The notes under the pieces: generated by a model
The model's database searches: none
The model's input: the letters and a program-made list of their open reading frames with translations, nothing else
Told to the model about the DNA's origin: nothing
Shown here: positions 26,701-40,114 of the stretch, piece after piece
Layout of the letters: every line of letters starts with the position of its first letter
Numbering within the stretch: the stretch's first letter is position 1
Translations under genes and position numbers: made by a program
NCBI GenBank assembly: GCA_026261815.1
Contig: JAMPIT010000566.1
Span: 26,623,001-26,687,000 of the forward strand
Length of the DNA: 64,000 nt
Origin: Monarcha castaneiventris obscurior
Lineage: Eukaryota > Chordata > Aves > Passeriformes > Monarchidae
Direction of reading: 5' to 3'

Positions 26701-27699
26701 AGAGATTTTTATTTTTGAAAAAATATCTCTGTGGCTCTATTTTATACTATGTTACAGTTTTACACCCTCATATATGGACTCTGGGGGGTGTCTTTGTACT
26801 CTTGCACAATTTTAATGTACAAATCAAAAGTATTTCACTGTGTACACACACACCCAAATGAGGCAAATTGAACTATTTCTGTTTCCAACCAGCTGCTCCA
26901 TCTCAGAGTCCCTACAAAGCAATTACACAATTGAATATATTGTCTTTGATTCTTTTTCATTGCAAGAGCTTGACTAAAATATTCTGAGTTTGTATTTATC
27001 TTCATTATTGTTACAGAGTTTGGCAGCAATACATGAGGAAATCGAATAAGGTCATTTTCATTATTTCATCCAAATGATAAACATTTCATCATGTGGCTTG
27101 CATAAAATATTGTAAGTACAAAGCTGTGGGGAGTTGATGAAATACTTATTAATCACTATATCCAAAAAACAATGGCAGGTGGATACTAAAAAACATTCAG
27201 GATTATGAAGCTGTGTAACTTCACAGTTGTTGAAAAAAACCCAATATACTTCCATTAAACTCAAACATTGTTGTTCTTAATAATACTTCATACTCAAATG
27301 CATAGTCAAGGAAAGTTGGGAAACACTGCAAGTTTGTGTTTGTTTTTCTGTGAGTGAGAAAAAAAGCCAGTGTGCGTTTGCCCCAGTCTTTTGGTTTATG
27401 TTTTCAGAAAGCCTGTAAGTGCAATGAATTTGTCTTTACTTCCAAAAAATCTGAAATATTGTTACCTCTGCAAAGCACCTTCTTAGAAGGCTATCTTAGA
27501 AAAGTTATCTCAGCTCTCCTGAAGTATTTTTTAACCCAACTCCACCATATTTCTTGCTTTTCATTTTAACATAGACAGACATGAACACAAGCTGCACAGT
27601 GCCTATTTCCTCTGCTGTTCTCTTGTGTCATTGGTGTCACCAAAGGATCAGTTAGAGAAAAACAGGCTTTGGAGGTCTTGGATAGCAGGCTGAATTTGA
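23796..27699. other. Non-coding, nothing recognised
   Basis: No known gene or clear repeat. The longest frame, 154 codons on the minus strand at 24890-25354, overlaps an 81-codon plus frame. It shows no conserved-protein pattern or splice-supported exon limits and is treated as chance. Confidence 0.45.
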
Positions 27700-27765
27700 C
27701 CATTTAAGTGACCCTTAGCGAGTCATTTCATTTTGCACATCAGTTTCCCCTTATGACTGTCATTT
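27700..27765 (+). mobile_element. MIR core-like SINE remnant
   Basis: The blocks AAGTGACCCTTAGCGAGTCA, then TTTCATTTTGCACATCAGTT and TCCCC follow the order of the MIR core (TGTGACCTTGGGCAAGTCAC .. CTCAGTTTCC). About 65 bp are alignable by eye with many substitutions, which fits an element inserted before the amniote radiation. No tRNA head or tail is evident. Confidence 0.55.
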
Positions 27766-30700
27766 GTAATATCCAGGACACTGAGATTTCTGGGTGGATG
27801 ACACTTTTATTAATTATTTGCATGACTCACATCCAAGAGGCCTGGTCACAAAGTAAACTTATCTGCATTGAACACAGTACAAAACTGATAAACACACATA
27901 TAGACTGTAAAATTGTGTGTTAGGGGCAGAGTAACAATAATCCATAATGGCAAATAGCATTAACATTAGCTGTCTTTGATGACTCTTGCCCATGACTCAT
28001 AGAAAATCCTGAAGGAAGCTTTGAGAATTACACAAATTGATGAAACATCCACTAAAAATTACTTAGTCACAACAAGTTCCCTGCTCACCAGCAGATTGTT
28101 TTGACAAGCTGCTATCTGGAATATCTGAGGCAAGGCAGCTGTTTCCAGTCATCCCCCTCCACAGCGAACTGTGCATGGAAAGTGTACAGTGAGGATATGT
28201 GGAGGCAGTGAATGCCTACATGATATCACCCTGAAGTGATCAAACATCTGAGTTTTGTTTTATTTCATAAGGCTTTTTTCATTAACAAAACCAAATGTCA
28301 TATTCTGTTATCCTAGTCATTCCCATAAAAGGATTATAGCTGTCTAGTTAATCAGGGTTCATTTTTTGCTAACAGTGGGCAGATTTCCTTCTTTTTACAG
28401 TATAAGACATTAATCTTCATTTTTCTACTAATCAGTCCAAGGGTTTTAACACTTAATACGTTATGCATGAAAAGCAAAAGAACTGTCAGCATGATATAAT
28501 TAAATTCTCTCTCATTGACCCTTAACATGTTTAACAGCACCTCTTCCAGTGACATAATTACAGTAAATTGGAAGGAAAGCTTCCAAATTCAGTTGGATCT
28601 CCTGAATACTAACTGCATTCATTATTCCTGAATCCACAGCTGTTAGCACTCCTATTGAGATGTATTTAAAGAACCTTCAAAGAGTAACAACTACATACCC
28701 ATAATAATATAAAGTAGAAAATCCTACTTACATCATTGGTGATTTGTTAGATATCAAAGATCTTTCTGCAAAATGTTTCATTTTCCATTTAGAACACAGT
28801 ATCCAGGATTTAATAAAAATAATTTAGTAGATGTCTCTCTGCTCTACTTTCTCAATAAAGAAATGTACACAAGCAGATATCAATTAAAAACATTTCTGAT
28901 TAGAGGTACTTAGGGGAGTATCCAAGTCCCAGGCCATGGGCTTCAGAAAAATGCATACAATCTCAGGTCATTTAGAGGTAAGATTCAGGAACAGATATAT
29001 AAAAAATTAATTATCAAAGCAAGTTTTAAGCCTGTCTGCTATTCTTTCACACAAAGAAAGCCAGAGTACAGGTTGCCTTGGTCCTGGGAGAGTCCACCCT
29101 TCAAATTTGAGAGAGGGCCACCTGGTATGACTGTCCCAGATACCCTAAATGAAGAATTTTCTTTTTGCTATTTTCTTAATGTAACTAACTCTCAGTTTTA
29201 ATTCGTACATGTACAGGATCACACAGACAATTTCAAACTGAAAAAAATCCCAAGGTTTTTGTTTACTTTAATGTTCTCTTTCACAATGTGAAACTTCCAT
29301 GCAGTGACAGCTGGAATCATCGTATACACCAAAAAACCCTGCCAATATTGTCGCTGAAAATAACTCTGAGAAGACACTGGTTTGCCATCTGCATCCTCTG
29401 CAAGTCCACTTCCTGACTATTGATTTATCAGAATTTCCTTCCCTCCATGAGCAGCACTGACCATGCACAGTTAATTCACTGAGCAAGTGAAACAGAGGAC
29501 CCACATTCCCAGGGACCTCACAGCTGAGCAAGAGCAGCCACCCTTCTGATTCACACCAGCAAATCTCTGCTCTCCACAGAGAATTTCCCTAGACTTTTCC
29601 TGCTGATCAAAGTATCGCCCAGTGATAATGTGGAGCAGAAATGGAGGTTTCTTGGCTGCTGGAGGCAAACATGATAGCACTCTAGGTTAACATAAGTTTT
29701 TGCTCTATCAGAAAATGATCTCATCTTGCCCCCCCTAAATTTCTTATGCTAGAGGAAAATCAGACAAAAGTCAATGTAGGAGATAGATATTTGAGGAGTG
29801 GGAAGAGAGCTATATTTCCTTTAATTTAGGCACCATCAAGCGCTCCATCCAGGTCTGGCACATCCATCTCCCCTTACTGCTGTGAGCTTTTTGGATGGGC
29901 AGGAGGCATGTTCCTCTTGCTCCACAGTGTGTTCAGGGCAGATTTCAAGGCTGTTATATGCTTCCCCAGCCAGACCTAGGGGCTGGGCCTGGGGCCAGGA
30001 GTCCGGCTCATTGTCCAGAAATGTGATTCTGATTTGGACTTTGTGATGGACGAGGGAGCTGTGCTGAGTTTCCTTGGGGAAGAAAGGAGTTTGGCCAAAG
30101 CCTTTGCAACACGATACAAGTGTAAACCCCAGAGCTGGGGGATGCATTGTGATAGAAGGAGCTTTGGCAACTTCATTTGTATCACTTGCAGCACTCCAGG
30201 ACTTGCAGCTGTACCAGAACTGTTGTTGCATGTAAGTGCAAATCATCACTGTGTTCACAGCCATGAAAGGGCACAGCAACTCTTCAACATATGACTGAGA
30301 GCAAATGATTCGCACTCACCTCACAGCTGTTTGCTCCTGCTTTGGGAGAGGATTAAAAATACAAGGAGAGCAAGGAAATGGGCTTTGTGCTGGTATCCTG
30401 CTTCTCCTTCCCGCTTGGAAACTGTTATGTGTGGAAAAGCAGAGAAGCAAGCAAGCTTCTTTTCCATGAGCACTGTCTCTTTGCAAACTCAGTGGGGTCT
30501 TAGCTGGATGGGGACAGTCAAACTCACTAAGCCAGACTGCCAAGGCTTGCCAACAGAGCTGTAATTATTTGAGCTGTTTGCATTTTGTTTACTTACTTGA
30601 TTGTTATGTGATTACATAAGTAATCTGTTTTTCATTATTTATTCCTTATCCTTTCAATTTCCTCAGGAAAGAAAGGAACACAATGTATTTAATAAGCAAA

Positions 30701-33700
30701 GACAGGGACCCACAGTATTTCCGAGGTCTTCTATCCTACAGGCTCAGGACTTGAAAGAGACCATGTTCCCAAGTGTTCAATGACAAATTATTACCACTAA
30801 AAATGTAGGTAGGATGTTGAGAAAGAAGGGATGTGTGCTTCCCAGTTAGACTGGTTTACCTTGCCCAGCAATAATCTCTGTTTCAGGGATGGAACGCTAG
30901 ATTCCTCACCAGGCTGCAAAATCCCATTCATACTTGATCCTTGCCCCTAGACCATCACCTATCTTCAAGAAAAAGCATGGTCAGAGATGAGAAAGTAAAC
31001 AGTGGTCTTTGAACTTCTGTTTTCTTTTTATATTCTGGTTAAGTAATCACTATTTTACAAAAAAAAACCAAAAAAAAAAAAAAAACCAAAAAAAAACTTA
31101 ATTGGGAGACTGTGTTTTGCAGTTACCTGTGCCAATCTGTAAGAGAGGATTTGAGACTTTCACTCAATCAGACTGAGGCATCTTGTGAGCAAGTCTGTCT
31201 GCCCACCTAAGCTCAAGAAAGGAGAGGAAGTTCCCACTATTCCAGTTTAAAATCTATGCTATTTCACACAAAACTACAGTAATAGATATGTTTATTTAAG
31301 TAACTCACAATATAATAGAATAGCATTCACTAAAAGCAGAAACAAAAAGAGAAAGGACTGCAAGGAGAGGACAAACAACTGTGCATTTACAGCCTCCAGA
31401 GCCAAAGAAGCCAGGGCTTCCCAGCAGGGCAATCAGCTTTGTTAAAGTGATGGCAGCAGCCCCCAGGAACGGGAGCCCTGCCTGTGCAGTGAACAGGACT
31501 GCAGCTCTGCAAAGCTGCTTGAGGTGAGACAGGTCTGTTCTTACTCCACAGCCCTCTCGAGAGAAGGGGATTTTTCTGCTGATTGACCCAGGCTGAAAGA
31601 ACAAGACTATTCCTAGGAAGAAACATGCTAAAAACCCTTAAATACTTTTTCTTTCTAAGGAGGCTGCTTTTTCATCTGAGTGAAGACGGATGCAAGGCAA
31701 ATGAAATCTCTCCATTCAAGTCCTTTCAGCCTCATTCCTTTTCTAATTAATTTTGGCTGTGTGACAACTTCCCTTTCCTGTCCCGTTGCTCTTTCAGATC
31801 TCACCTCTTCCCCCACAAGCTGTCAGAGCTCTGCTTTCACTCTCTGGCTGTCACTTAACTTCTTAGTGCAAACCCCAGACCACAGGCTCTATCCCACAAG
31901 CTCTTTTTTCTTTTTCCCTCTTGGACTGTGCTTGCAGATTCTCATCTCACTAAAACACAATGGAAAAAGACCCCTCCTTATTTTGGCTCCTGTGTTTGTT
32001 CTGCTGTTACAGAAAGTCTGCGGAGAGACAGAAGAGATGTGTGGGTGCTTGGATTTGCATGTTGCACGTTGCACACCAGGATGCTTTTACACGTTGCACC
32101 ACACTCACAGAGTGAGTAGTATCAAAGTACTCATTGTAGTAATTTAAGGACTAATTTGACTCCAGAAGGTCATTTACAGTGACTGTGCTGGATAACCACC
32201 TGGAAGGTACTAAGCCTTGACTTAGGCTGAAACAGGTGACTCAGGGTGCCAGGCTCCCGTCAGTAGTGTCCAACAACAGCCAAAACTCCAGTGTGCTGCA
32301 GGCCTTCAGAGTTTTTCCCACTATTCAGATGGGTCTATAGGATACTATGGAAAGATCATATCGAGAAAAGTCTGCAGAAGCTCTTTACTGGATCACAGCA
32401 CACTTGTTGTACATGAAGATGACACATTTCCAGCCTGTTGAATCACACGTTTTTAAAGACCCCATATGGGACCTGGATCTGAAAATATTTGGTGTATTAG
32501 TAAAAGTTTTTCTAGTCTGTGAAATCATGTGTTGAAGCATTCTTATGAATCAAATCACTTGAATCACTTTGTCCTTAAATAATCTCCCAGCTACTTCTCT
32601 GTGAGACTATTTAAAGCCAAAAAATAGGATTTCTGATCCAACTTTGTTTTTTGTTCATTTTTCCTTTGCATTCTCTGGTGCTAACCCATGTACTGTACAT
32701 GTTTCCCTCAAAATGCCTGACTTACACATTCAAGTTAATAATCACTGTTGCATTGAGTTAAAACAGAAACATTACGATCTTAACTCACTCTAACTGGCTA
32801 AAGGGAGACAGACTCGCACATATACGAAGAAACTTATGTTCCTTAATTGTTTGGAAACTCCTAAACTATTAGAGGAGAAGTAATCTTTTCAATCTCATGA
32901 CCATGTACAAGTATTAGCCAAATTCATAGGTGCCATTCATGTGATGACAAAACTATTTTTCAGTGAGTAAAGGCAACCTAAAGGGATAGCAGTGCATAGG
33001 AAGATCACAGACTTCTTAAATCACAGATCTACTCTTATGATCTTGATCTACCTGAATAGGGAGTCTTTAATGGTTACTCTGTTAAACATAGTTTTTATCT
33101 GGATAAACCTACAAGTGCCACTATAGGCTAGAACTTCTTGGAAAATACCAGGAAAGAAAAAGGGAAAAAAAATAAGGAAAATGAAAAGAAAACCCCAAGA
33201 GAAAAACAAAATTGCCCTTGTTTTATAAAACAGCCCCATCAGATGCCTCTGAGTTAAATCAACTATGTTTTGTATTATCACCCTCACTGACCCAGTGCTG
33301 TTGTATTTGCAGACATCAATATCATAAAATACATATTTCAATTCTGTGAAGTTTTTCAGACTCACAAGAACACAATAAAAAGTCTTGGGATTGAAGTTTC
33401 AAAACTCTTGAGACTCCCTATACTCCAAATCCACATTTAATGTCTTAAGTCTGTGATTCCCCAAGCGAGCAGACACAGCCCCTCCAGAGATCTGTGGAAT
33501 CTCCTTTTGTCTAAGGACATTTTGAAGCTCCTCTGCCATTTATTTAAATTCTTGGGGCAGAGTTTCCATCTCCTGATCCAGTTATATCCCTCCTTTTTGA
33601 ATCAGGACCATTGGGAGGACCAGAGCACTTAGTGTTATCTTAGTGTTATCTTGGTGTTCCTGTTATCTCTCTGTGATTTTACTACTGTGTATTACACTAC

Positions 33701-35814
33701 TAACATTGTGCTCAGCAGCATTAGAGAGCAACGTACAACATATTAAACACATTGCAGGCTGGAAGGGGAATCACTTCTGTAGCCAGTAGTACAAAACCAC
33801 TGAAATGTTTTTAATAGTGCTGTTTTTAATAGTCTCATTTTTAAAGAAAAAAAAATTCACAAACTGGATTATAAATTCATGCTTTGGATGTGAGAAGAGG
33901 ACATTCTGTGATCCTTGACTAAAAGAGTTCATGGGGGACCAATGCATGACAAATTAACTAAAGAAGAGCCCAAATTCTCATCAATTCAAACAGGAAATGA
34001 GAGAGGAAGAGTGTTTTGTTTTCCTGCAAATCTTTCTAAGATCAATTCTTTTAACTCCAAATTTGGAACTGCTTGGAACTAAGCCTGCTTGAAACAATTA
34101 AATGATTTACTATTGTTTAAAAATAAATATGACTCTGGGGTATACTTTAAAAGTCCTTCTGTGGTTATTTTATTCCTTTTTTTAATTTTTTTTTTTTTTA
34201 TTTAGAGGGAGAACAATCCTTCCTCTATACTTCTGTCACCAAAAGGACAAAGAACAACTCAGGCTCTGTTAATTAACAGTGGAAAAATGTTTCTTGACTT
34301 TGAAATGATTTGTTAAATTCTTATATGGTAATTCAAAAGAGGGGGATTAAAAATACATGCTTTTATTAATGTATATACATAAAGTGACGCTTAAGTAAAT
34401 GAGGAGTGTATCACAAGAAAGGCATGACTTGGAAATGGCATCAGCTTCCCTCTGTTTTCAATTATACATATTCCAGGCCAAGTCCCATGGCACAGTTTTC
34501 AGTGGAGGAGAAAAGAAGATGTACTCTGTGCATTAGCAAAAGCCAAAATATTAAAGGGAATTCTTTTGTTGACATGAGGCCCCCTGCATGAGCAATATGG
34601 TAGTTATACATTTGGGGTGCTTGAATAAAACCAGGTGGAGCAGGCAAGTGTGTGTCTTTAGGCCTATGGCACAACTCTGTCACCCAGCCCCAGGAGCAGA
34701 CATGAGGCTGCTCAGCCTTTGCCCTGAACGCCTTCCCTGGCACAGGTAACATCTTTCCCAAGAGGTCTTGCTGTGCCTCATTCCCATCTGCCTGTGATAA
34801 ATGTTGGCTGGCAAGCCAAATGGGATCATGCTTGGGCTCATGGTTCCTGCATGGGCTTTTGTGTGGAGATGTATTCTCTTCCCACACTGCAGCTGGCCAT
34901 GTAGGATCAGCATTTATTAATCAGACAGACTGTGTCTGGTGGAAATGCAAGCCCAATGCCACAAGATGTGATTATTTGTCAGCTTGTCACATCACTGTAC
35001 AAAGAACTGGCAGCAAGTTAGTTTCTTGTGAAACTTCTCTATCTGATGAAGGTGTGTTTTGCTCAGCCACTCTTTGGATTCAGCACACATCCAACAACTT
35101 GTGAGCACGCCACTTTTTGTCCCTCAGTTTGCAAAGAACTGAGTCCTGCATTAACTTCAACCCACTTCTGCAATCCACAGAAAGGCCACACTAACTTTCA
35201 GACTTGAGAGAATCAAGGTTGAATGGCATGGCCATTTACAACACCTCTGAGGGAAAAAGATTTATTAAATATCGGAAACTGTGGTTCTACATATGGAAGT
35301 CACTCACATAAAAAATTTTTACCATGAACTTGTTGACCAACAAAATCAGATTTTTCCTAATGAAAATTCAAAGCTGTCTATAGATAGCAAATCCAGCATC
35401 ACCTTTATTCAGGACTTGCTTGTCATGAGCAACTAGTGTGCAGCAGCTGACACAAACACATGGTCCTTTTCACCACTTCAGACCTCTGTTAAGTCCAGAG
35501 AGGTTAAATAGTCCTTCTGTAGCATTTGAGAAAACAAGGAACTGAACAAAATTCTTACCTTGTAATTTCAACTCAACTGAAGTTGAAGTTGTCAGAACAA
35601 TGAATTATATTACTAATAAATAATACCTTGTTATTAGTGTGTTTAGAAAACTTTAAAATGGAAAAAAGATTAATCTAAAAATAAATGCTTTATTTTTCAG
35701 TTAAATAAAAAAAAAAAAAAAAGAGCAGTGTATATTTTACTTTCTCAGTTTCTGAGGACAGTTCTAAGAATGTCACTTAAGATGAATACAGAATACTGTT
35801 TTGTTGTTTTGGCT
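27766..35814. other. Non-coding, with an A-rich tract at 31058-31097
   Basis: Gene-poor sequence. An A-run interrupted by CC pairs lies at 31058-31097, and a poly-T tract lies near 34180-34200. Open frames of 141-159 codons at 29836-30315 (minus), 31680-32147 (plus) and 34462-34887 (minus) sit in slightly GC-richer DNA. They overlap frames on the other strand, some begin with GTG, and I recognise no domain, so they are not called genes. Confidence 0.45.
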
Positions 35815-35902
35815 CTAGATGGCTCTGCCTGAGCAGGGGCAGTGGGCCAGCTGACCTCCGGAGATCCTTTCCAACCTCAACCATCCTGCGCTTCTGTGAG
35901 AT
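35815..35902 (+). mobile_element. CR1 LINE 3'-end fragment, plus strand
   Basis: About 90 bp match the CR1 3' UTR end: GCTCTGCCTGAGCAGGGGCA, then CTGACCTCCGGAGATCCTTT, CCAACCTCAACCATCCTG and a degenerate CGCTTCTGTGAG terminus replacing the usual ATTCTGTGA repeats. Only the last part of the element is present, which is common for 5'-truncated CR1 copies. Confidence 0.85.
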
Positions 35903-38735
35903 GGTCAAGTGAAAGTCAAAACTTTTCCAAAGTATTTCCTTCCCCCGCTTCAAATTAATCTACCCAATTTGATCCTTGAAGTCCTGAGCTCCTCTGGTGT
36001 AACATAAGGCACCATACATGACATTCTGAAGGAAAACTTTCAAACCCAAGGATATAACACTTCCTCTCCCATTCCCGAGACATTGCTGTTCTTTAGTTTC
36101 AAGTATTCTCTCCACTCCTAGAAACTGCATCTGCCTTAAATCAACTGCTTCATGGGTGGTAGAGTTTTTTGAGTTTGTTTTGGTTTTATTCTTACAGAAA
36201 AGGATACAGTATCAAAGGAAATAAGCACTGAAGATTTTTATTTCACAGTCCTTTTTCCAACTTGAAAAAATTTAACCCTCAAGCAAAGAAAGGCCTAAAT
36301 GTGCTATGGTGATACCAGGCAATAAATGCAATGCAGATATATTTTTTCCCTCTTCTTGCCACAGGTAAACATTTGTTCTGCAGTTACATTTCTATTAGAG
36401 CATTTTGTAGAAAGTAAGGTTTTCACATTACCCAGAGACCCTCTTTTCCCAGCTACTTATATACACGCCTACTAAATTCCCATTATTCAGAACATGCAAA
36501 CTGAGATAAATTGGGTAAATGGAATTATTGACATTAATAGGAGAAATTTTGTTTGATACTTAAGCTTTGTATCTTTAAGGCCTTGTTTGAAAGAATTTTA
36601 ATTTAATCATGCTACTGGACATTCTTTTAAATACTCTACCGTGATAGGATGTGTTCTCTCTCTTTTGTTTGTCTCTCTTGTTCATTGTCTTTTGTGTGAC
36701 TCATGATAATGCATTGTTTCAATCTGTAATGTATTGCTGCTATCGCTCTTAACACCTTGAGAAAGAACAGGACCAGAGTTTTTTTCAATAGAATAAACAG
36801 AAGAGAACTCCACTGAATGTCATCGTTGGGGCAATAGGGAAACAAGCTTGAACATGAAGAAAGCATTTCCAAAACATTACAGGCAAATACAGCTATGGAT
36901 GCCCTTAAAGGGAACCAGCTGAAAAAAGTACATTATTGTACTGCTACAAAAAGAACTTTATTGGCTATATATGGAACTATACTGTAACTCAAAGCTGGGT
37001 CTCGAGGTGGCTTGTGTTTAGTGTCCAGCACATCATACACTACATTGCCCTGTGCAGAGAAAAAAAAAACCAACAAAAACCAACAAAACCCTAACACTTT
37101 TGGACAACATATGTTCTAAAACTCATTGACTTGTTTTTATATTCTTTTTGCAGCTTTTCTTCTTTTAGTTGCTTGAAGTTATGCCAATCTCAGATCAACT
37201 AAAGAGATTTAGAGAGAGACAACTTATGGAATGAATTATTTCAAGTAGCATGACATCTCCACTCCATGTACAGAATACACTAGAAGCTTAAAGACATTAC
37301 AAGGTAAATGACTCCCTATTTGCATTTTTGTTGTATTAATTGCTATTCTTTTTGACGGTTTTTAAACGGAAAAGGATCCAACACACAGACCACAGCAAAT
37401 TAAATAGGTTTCAGTACCGCTCATTACTTTGGCACTGGCATGGTAAGAAAGTCAATTTAATTTTAATTTTTAATTGCAATGACAAAAATAATTACTGATC
37501 ATTGAATCTTATTATTTTATACTTGGAAATATAAAAAAAATCTTCGGCAAATCTTGTCTGTCACCACAAGCCCAATGAAAGATTGTTTCCTAGACTGGTA
37601 AGTTATCTTAATGAAGGCCGTTTCACTCCATGAATCCCATCCTTTGGTAAACTTGACCTACAACAAGACTTTTACTTTGCAGCAAACTCAGAAGCCGAGA
37701 ACTGTCTTATACTGGCAACTTCCATGTGTCACATAAATAGAACAAAATTGGTAAAAAGCCCCATCTTTTAAAGCTGCAAAGCCTTTGCTTAAGAAATGTG
37801 ACATCACATGTCAGACTTCAAAGCATTTAATATTTCATGGAGATACTGTAACAAAACAAAAAAAAAAAAAAGGAAAAGATAAGGTTAATACTATTAACTT
37901 GGCTGCTCCTTTTCCATTGAGGTGAACCTTGCTCTTGGCAAGTAAATAAGTGAGATTTTATACTTGCATCAAAGACTTACACTTCAACTGATACAAAAGG
38001 CATTTAGAGTGACAGCAACCAACAATCAGGAAGTGATTCCCAACAGGAACGCACCCCAGTAAAACCTGATACAGAACAGAGATAAGCTGCAAGGCATCAC
38101 CACAACCTAGGCTGCAGTTTTCAGAAATGCCCTGTACATATCCTAGCTTCACTCCTGGATATTGGCTACTGCCATAGCTACACTTTTACTACTATGTAAT
38201 TATTGACACGTGGTTGGAGGAGAGGAATTGAAGAAAACTTCCTCTTATTTGTCATTCAATAGCTCCCAGTGTTAATCCCCAGCTGAAGAATTGAAATCAA
38301 CTCACCTTCATGATACTTGTTTATTCAGACAATATTACTCTATTTCCAACCTCAAAATATTTTGCATCCAAAGCTTTGATATGGTTAATTATCTTAAACT
38401 GAATGCATAGACTTTTCTTATTTGGTTGCCAGTTCAGTGTATTAATTAAAATTTTAAACAAATTAACATAATAGTTTCAAATCTGCCATATTTTGCATGT
38501 AACCAATCACCAGTCACATAGAAAAAAAAATAAAATAGAAAATTACTGGCAGAATCTAGTCTCTGAAACAGACTTCAGATGTTTTCAAAATCCAAAAATT
38601 CATGTCAAAACCAAGGGTCAGCAAGAAAACCTGACTCAAGGGTAATGGTCACCCATGTTCTGATAGACTGCCTAGAAAACCTATTTAAAAGTAATTATTA
38701 TTATAATTATTACTATTATTATAAATCTCACTTTC
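35903..38735. other. Non-coding, nothing recognised
   Basis: AT-rich sequence with short A-runs (37049-37085, 37856-37871) and an ATT/ATA-rich tract at 38693-38726 immediately before the LTR insertion site. No gene or dispersed repeat was recognised. Confidence 0.45.
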
Positions 38736-39324
38736 CTCAGTGTTGTAGTTTAAGGTAGCTGGGAATTGTAGTTGAAGAAGGCTGCATCGGCCAGGAAGTG
38801 ATTCCTTGCAAAAAGGTGCTTCCAGCTTCCTCTAGACCCAATCAACTGGCCAGGCTGAATATTGACAACTTTCTAAGCCACTTAGAGAGCTTGACACACC
38901 TCTGTGAGCCACATTTTAAGAAGGAGCAGAGGCCGGGAAGGCCTCTCTTGCTTCCAGTGGCCAAACAGGTAACTGGTGGGGGGTGGCCGGGCCAGGCCGG
39001 GCTCTGCCGGCTGGGCCTGGCCCGGGTCGGCCGGGGGGTGGCTTGGCTGAGATTGCAGTCACTTCAGCTCACCAGACACCCACCCCGGGGGCCAGGATGG
39101 CCCTCACCTCACCCCCAGAGCAGCTGAAATTCCCCTGAGGCTGCCGTCCGGCAGGATCACGTGGCCAAGAGATAAGAAATTCCAAGTTCCAGCTGCAAAG
39201 CCCAGGGGAGATTAACTCTTTTAGTGCTGTTAAGATTTTTTCCCAGACCAGATGAAGCCTGCAGAGACTAATCACCTCCCCGATCAGATGGAGAGAGGAA
39301 AGTGAAGGCTTGTGAAGGAAACAC

Positions 39325-39330
39325 TATAAA
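39325..39330 (+). promoter_or_regulatory. Possible TATA box within the LTR
   Basis: TATAAA lies in CACTATAAAGATG, on the same strand as the LTR AATAAA signal. The distance of about 780 bp to the polyadenylation signal is longer than the R region of most retroviruses, so either R is long or the true promoter lies further right. Confidence 0.3.
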
Positions 39331-40108
39331 GATGCCCAAGTCAGTGAGGAAGAAAAACCTGAGACCTCGAGGAAAGAGATTGAGGAGATGCTTTAATCCT
39401 AGAAGCTGAAATTCTGTTGGAAAAACCATGGTGATGGACTATGATATATTAGACTACCCATTGTAATTTCTTGAAAGCATGAGGGGGGGTTGGAGCGTTC
39501 AAACTGCAACTGTGAGCAAAGGTGCTTGTACTAGAACAAGCAAATGCTGAAGTAGCTGTAACTTGCTTTTAGCAACTGTACTTGTGCTGCAGTGCTGAAG
39601 TAGCTGTGATTTGATGAGAAACTTGAGCAGAGATCGCACAAGGGAGAAAGATCTCTGTTCCCAGACCATGAGGATACTCCCAGAGAGGGTCCTTACGCCT
39701 TTCAGGCACTTTGATAAGTGGAGAAAACTTCTGTTTCTGAACTGCTCATCCTTAAAAATAGTACCCCCTTTGCTAAAGAAACCCTCGAAACAGCTGTGGG
39801 GAAAGCTGTAGTTGGGGGATGGGACTTTCACATGCAAGCAGAGAACCATTCTGGGCGGCTGCTTTTGCTGTGACACTGAAGCTGCACGAGATTGTTTGGT
39901 GTGGAGATGTCTCCATGGTTTTGACCAAGAGAGACTCCTCTCCCTTAAGTGAACTGAAAACCAGAAATTATTATATAGGTTGTGAACTGACTAGAATCTT
40001 CAAGGGTTGTGTTTTCTTTTACGTTGGTAGTAGAAGGGAGCAGAGGTGGGGGGAGAGAGGTGTTCTGAAGGTTTAGTCTGACTTTCTTTTCCTTCTTTTA
40101 ACTCTGTT

Positions 40109-40114
40109 AATAAA
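40109..40114 (+). promoter_or_regulatory. LTR polyadenylation signal AATAAA
   Basis: AATAAA followed within 15-30 bp by ATTCTTTACGTTTTTGTGCC, a U/GU-rich downstream element. Its place about 155 bp before the end of the element is consistent with an R-U5 boundary in an LTR. Confidence 0.65.

Noticed and set aside
29836..30315. 159-codon minus frame overlapping an 86-codon plus frame in GC-richer DNA
   Set aside because: The minus frame opens with GTG. No domain or repeat family was recognised on either strand. A protein database search would settle it; a strong hit would overturn this.
31058..31097. A-rich tract considered as the tail of a processed pseudogene
   Set aside because: The sequence to its left shows no gene-like body or target duplication, and the CC interruptions fit simple sequence.
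31680..32147. 155-codon plus frame
   Set aside because: It opens with GTG, overlaps open frames on both strands and has no recognisable features.
34462..34887. 141-codon minus frame
   Set aside because: It resembles no known family and overlaps other frames; the local GC rise alone reduces stop codons.
38798..39127. 109-codon plus frame inside the LTR
   Set aside because: The frame runs through the GC-rich LTR block, which is poor in stop codons. It shows no gag, pol or env likeness.
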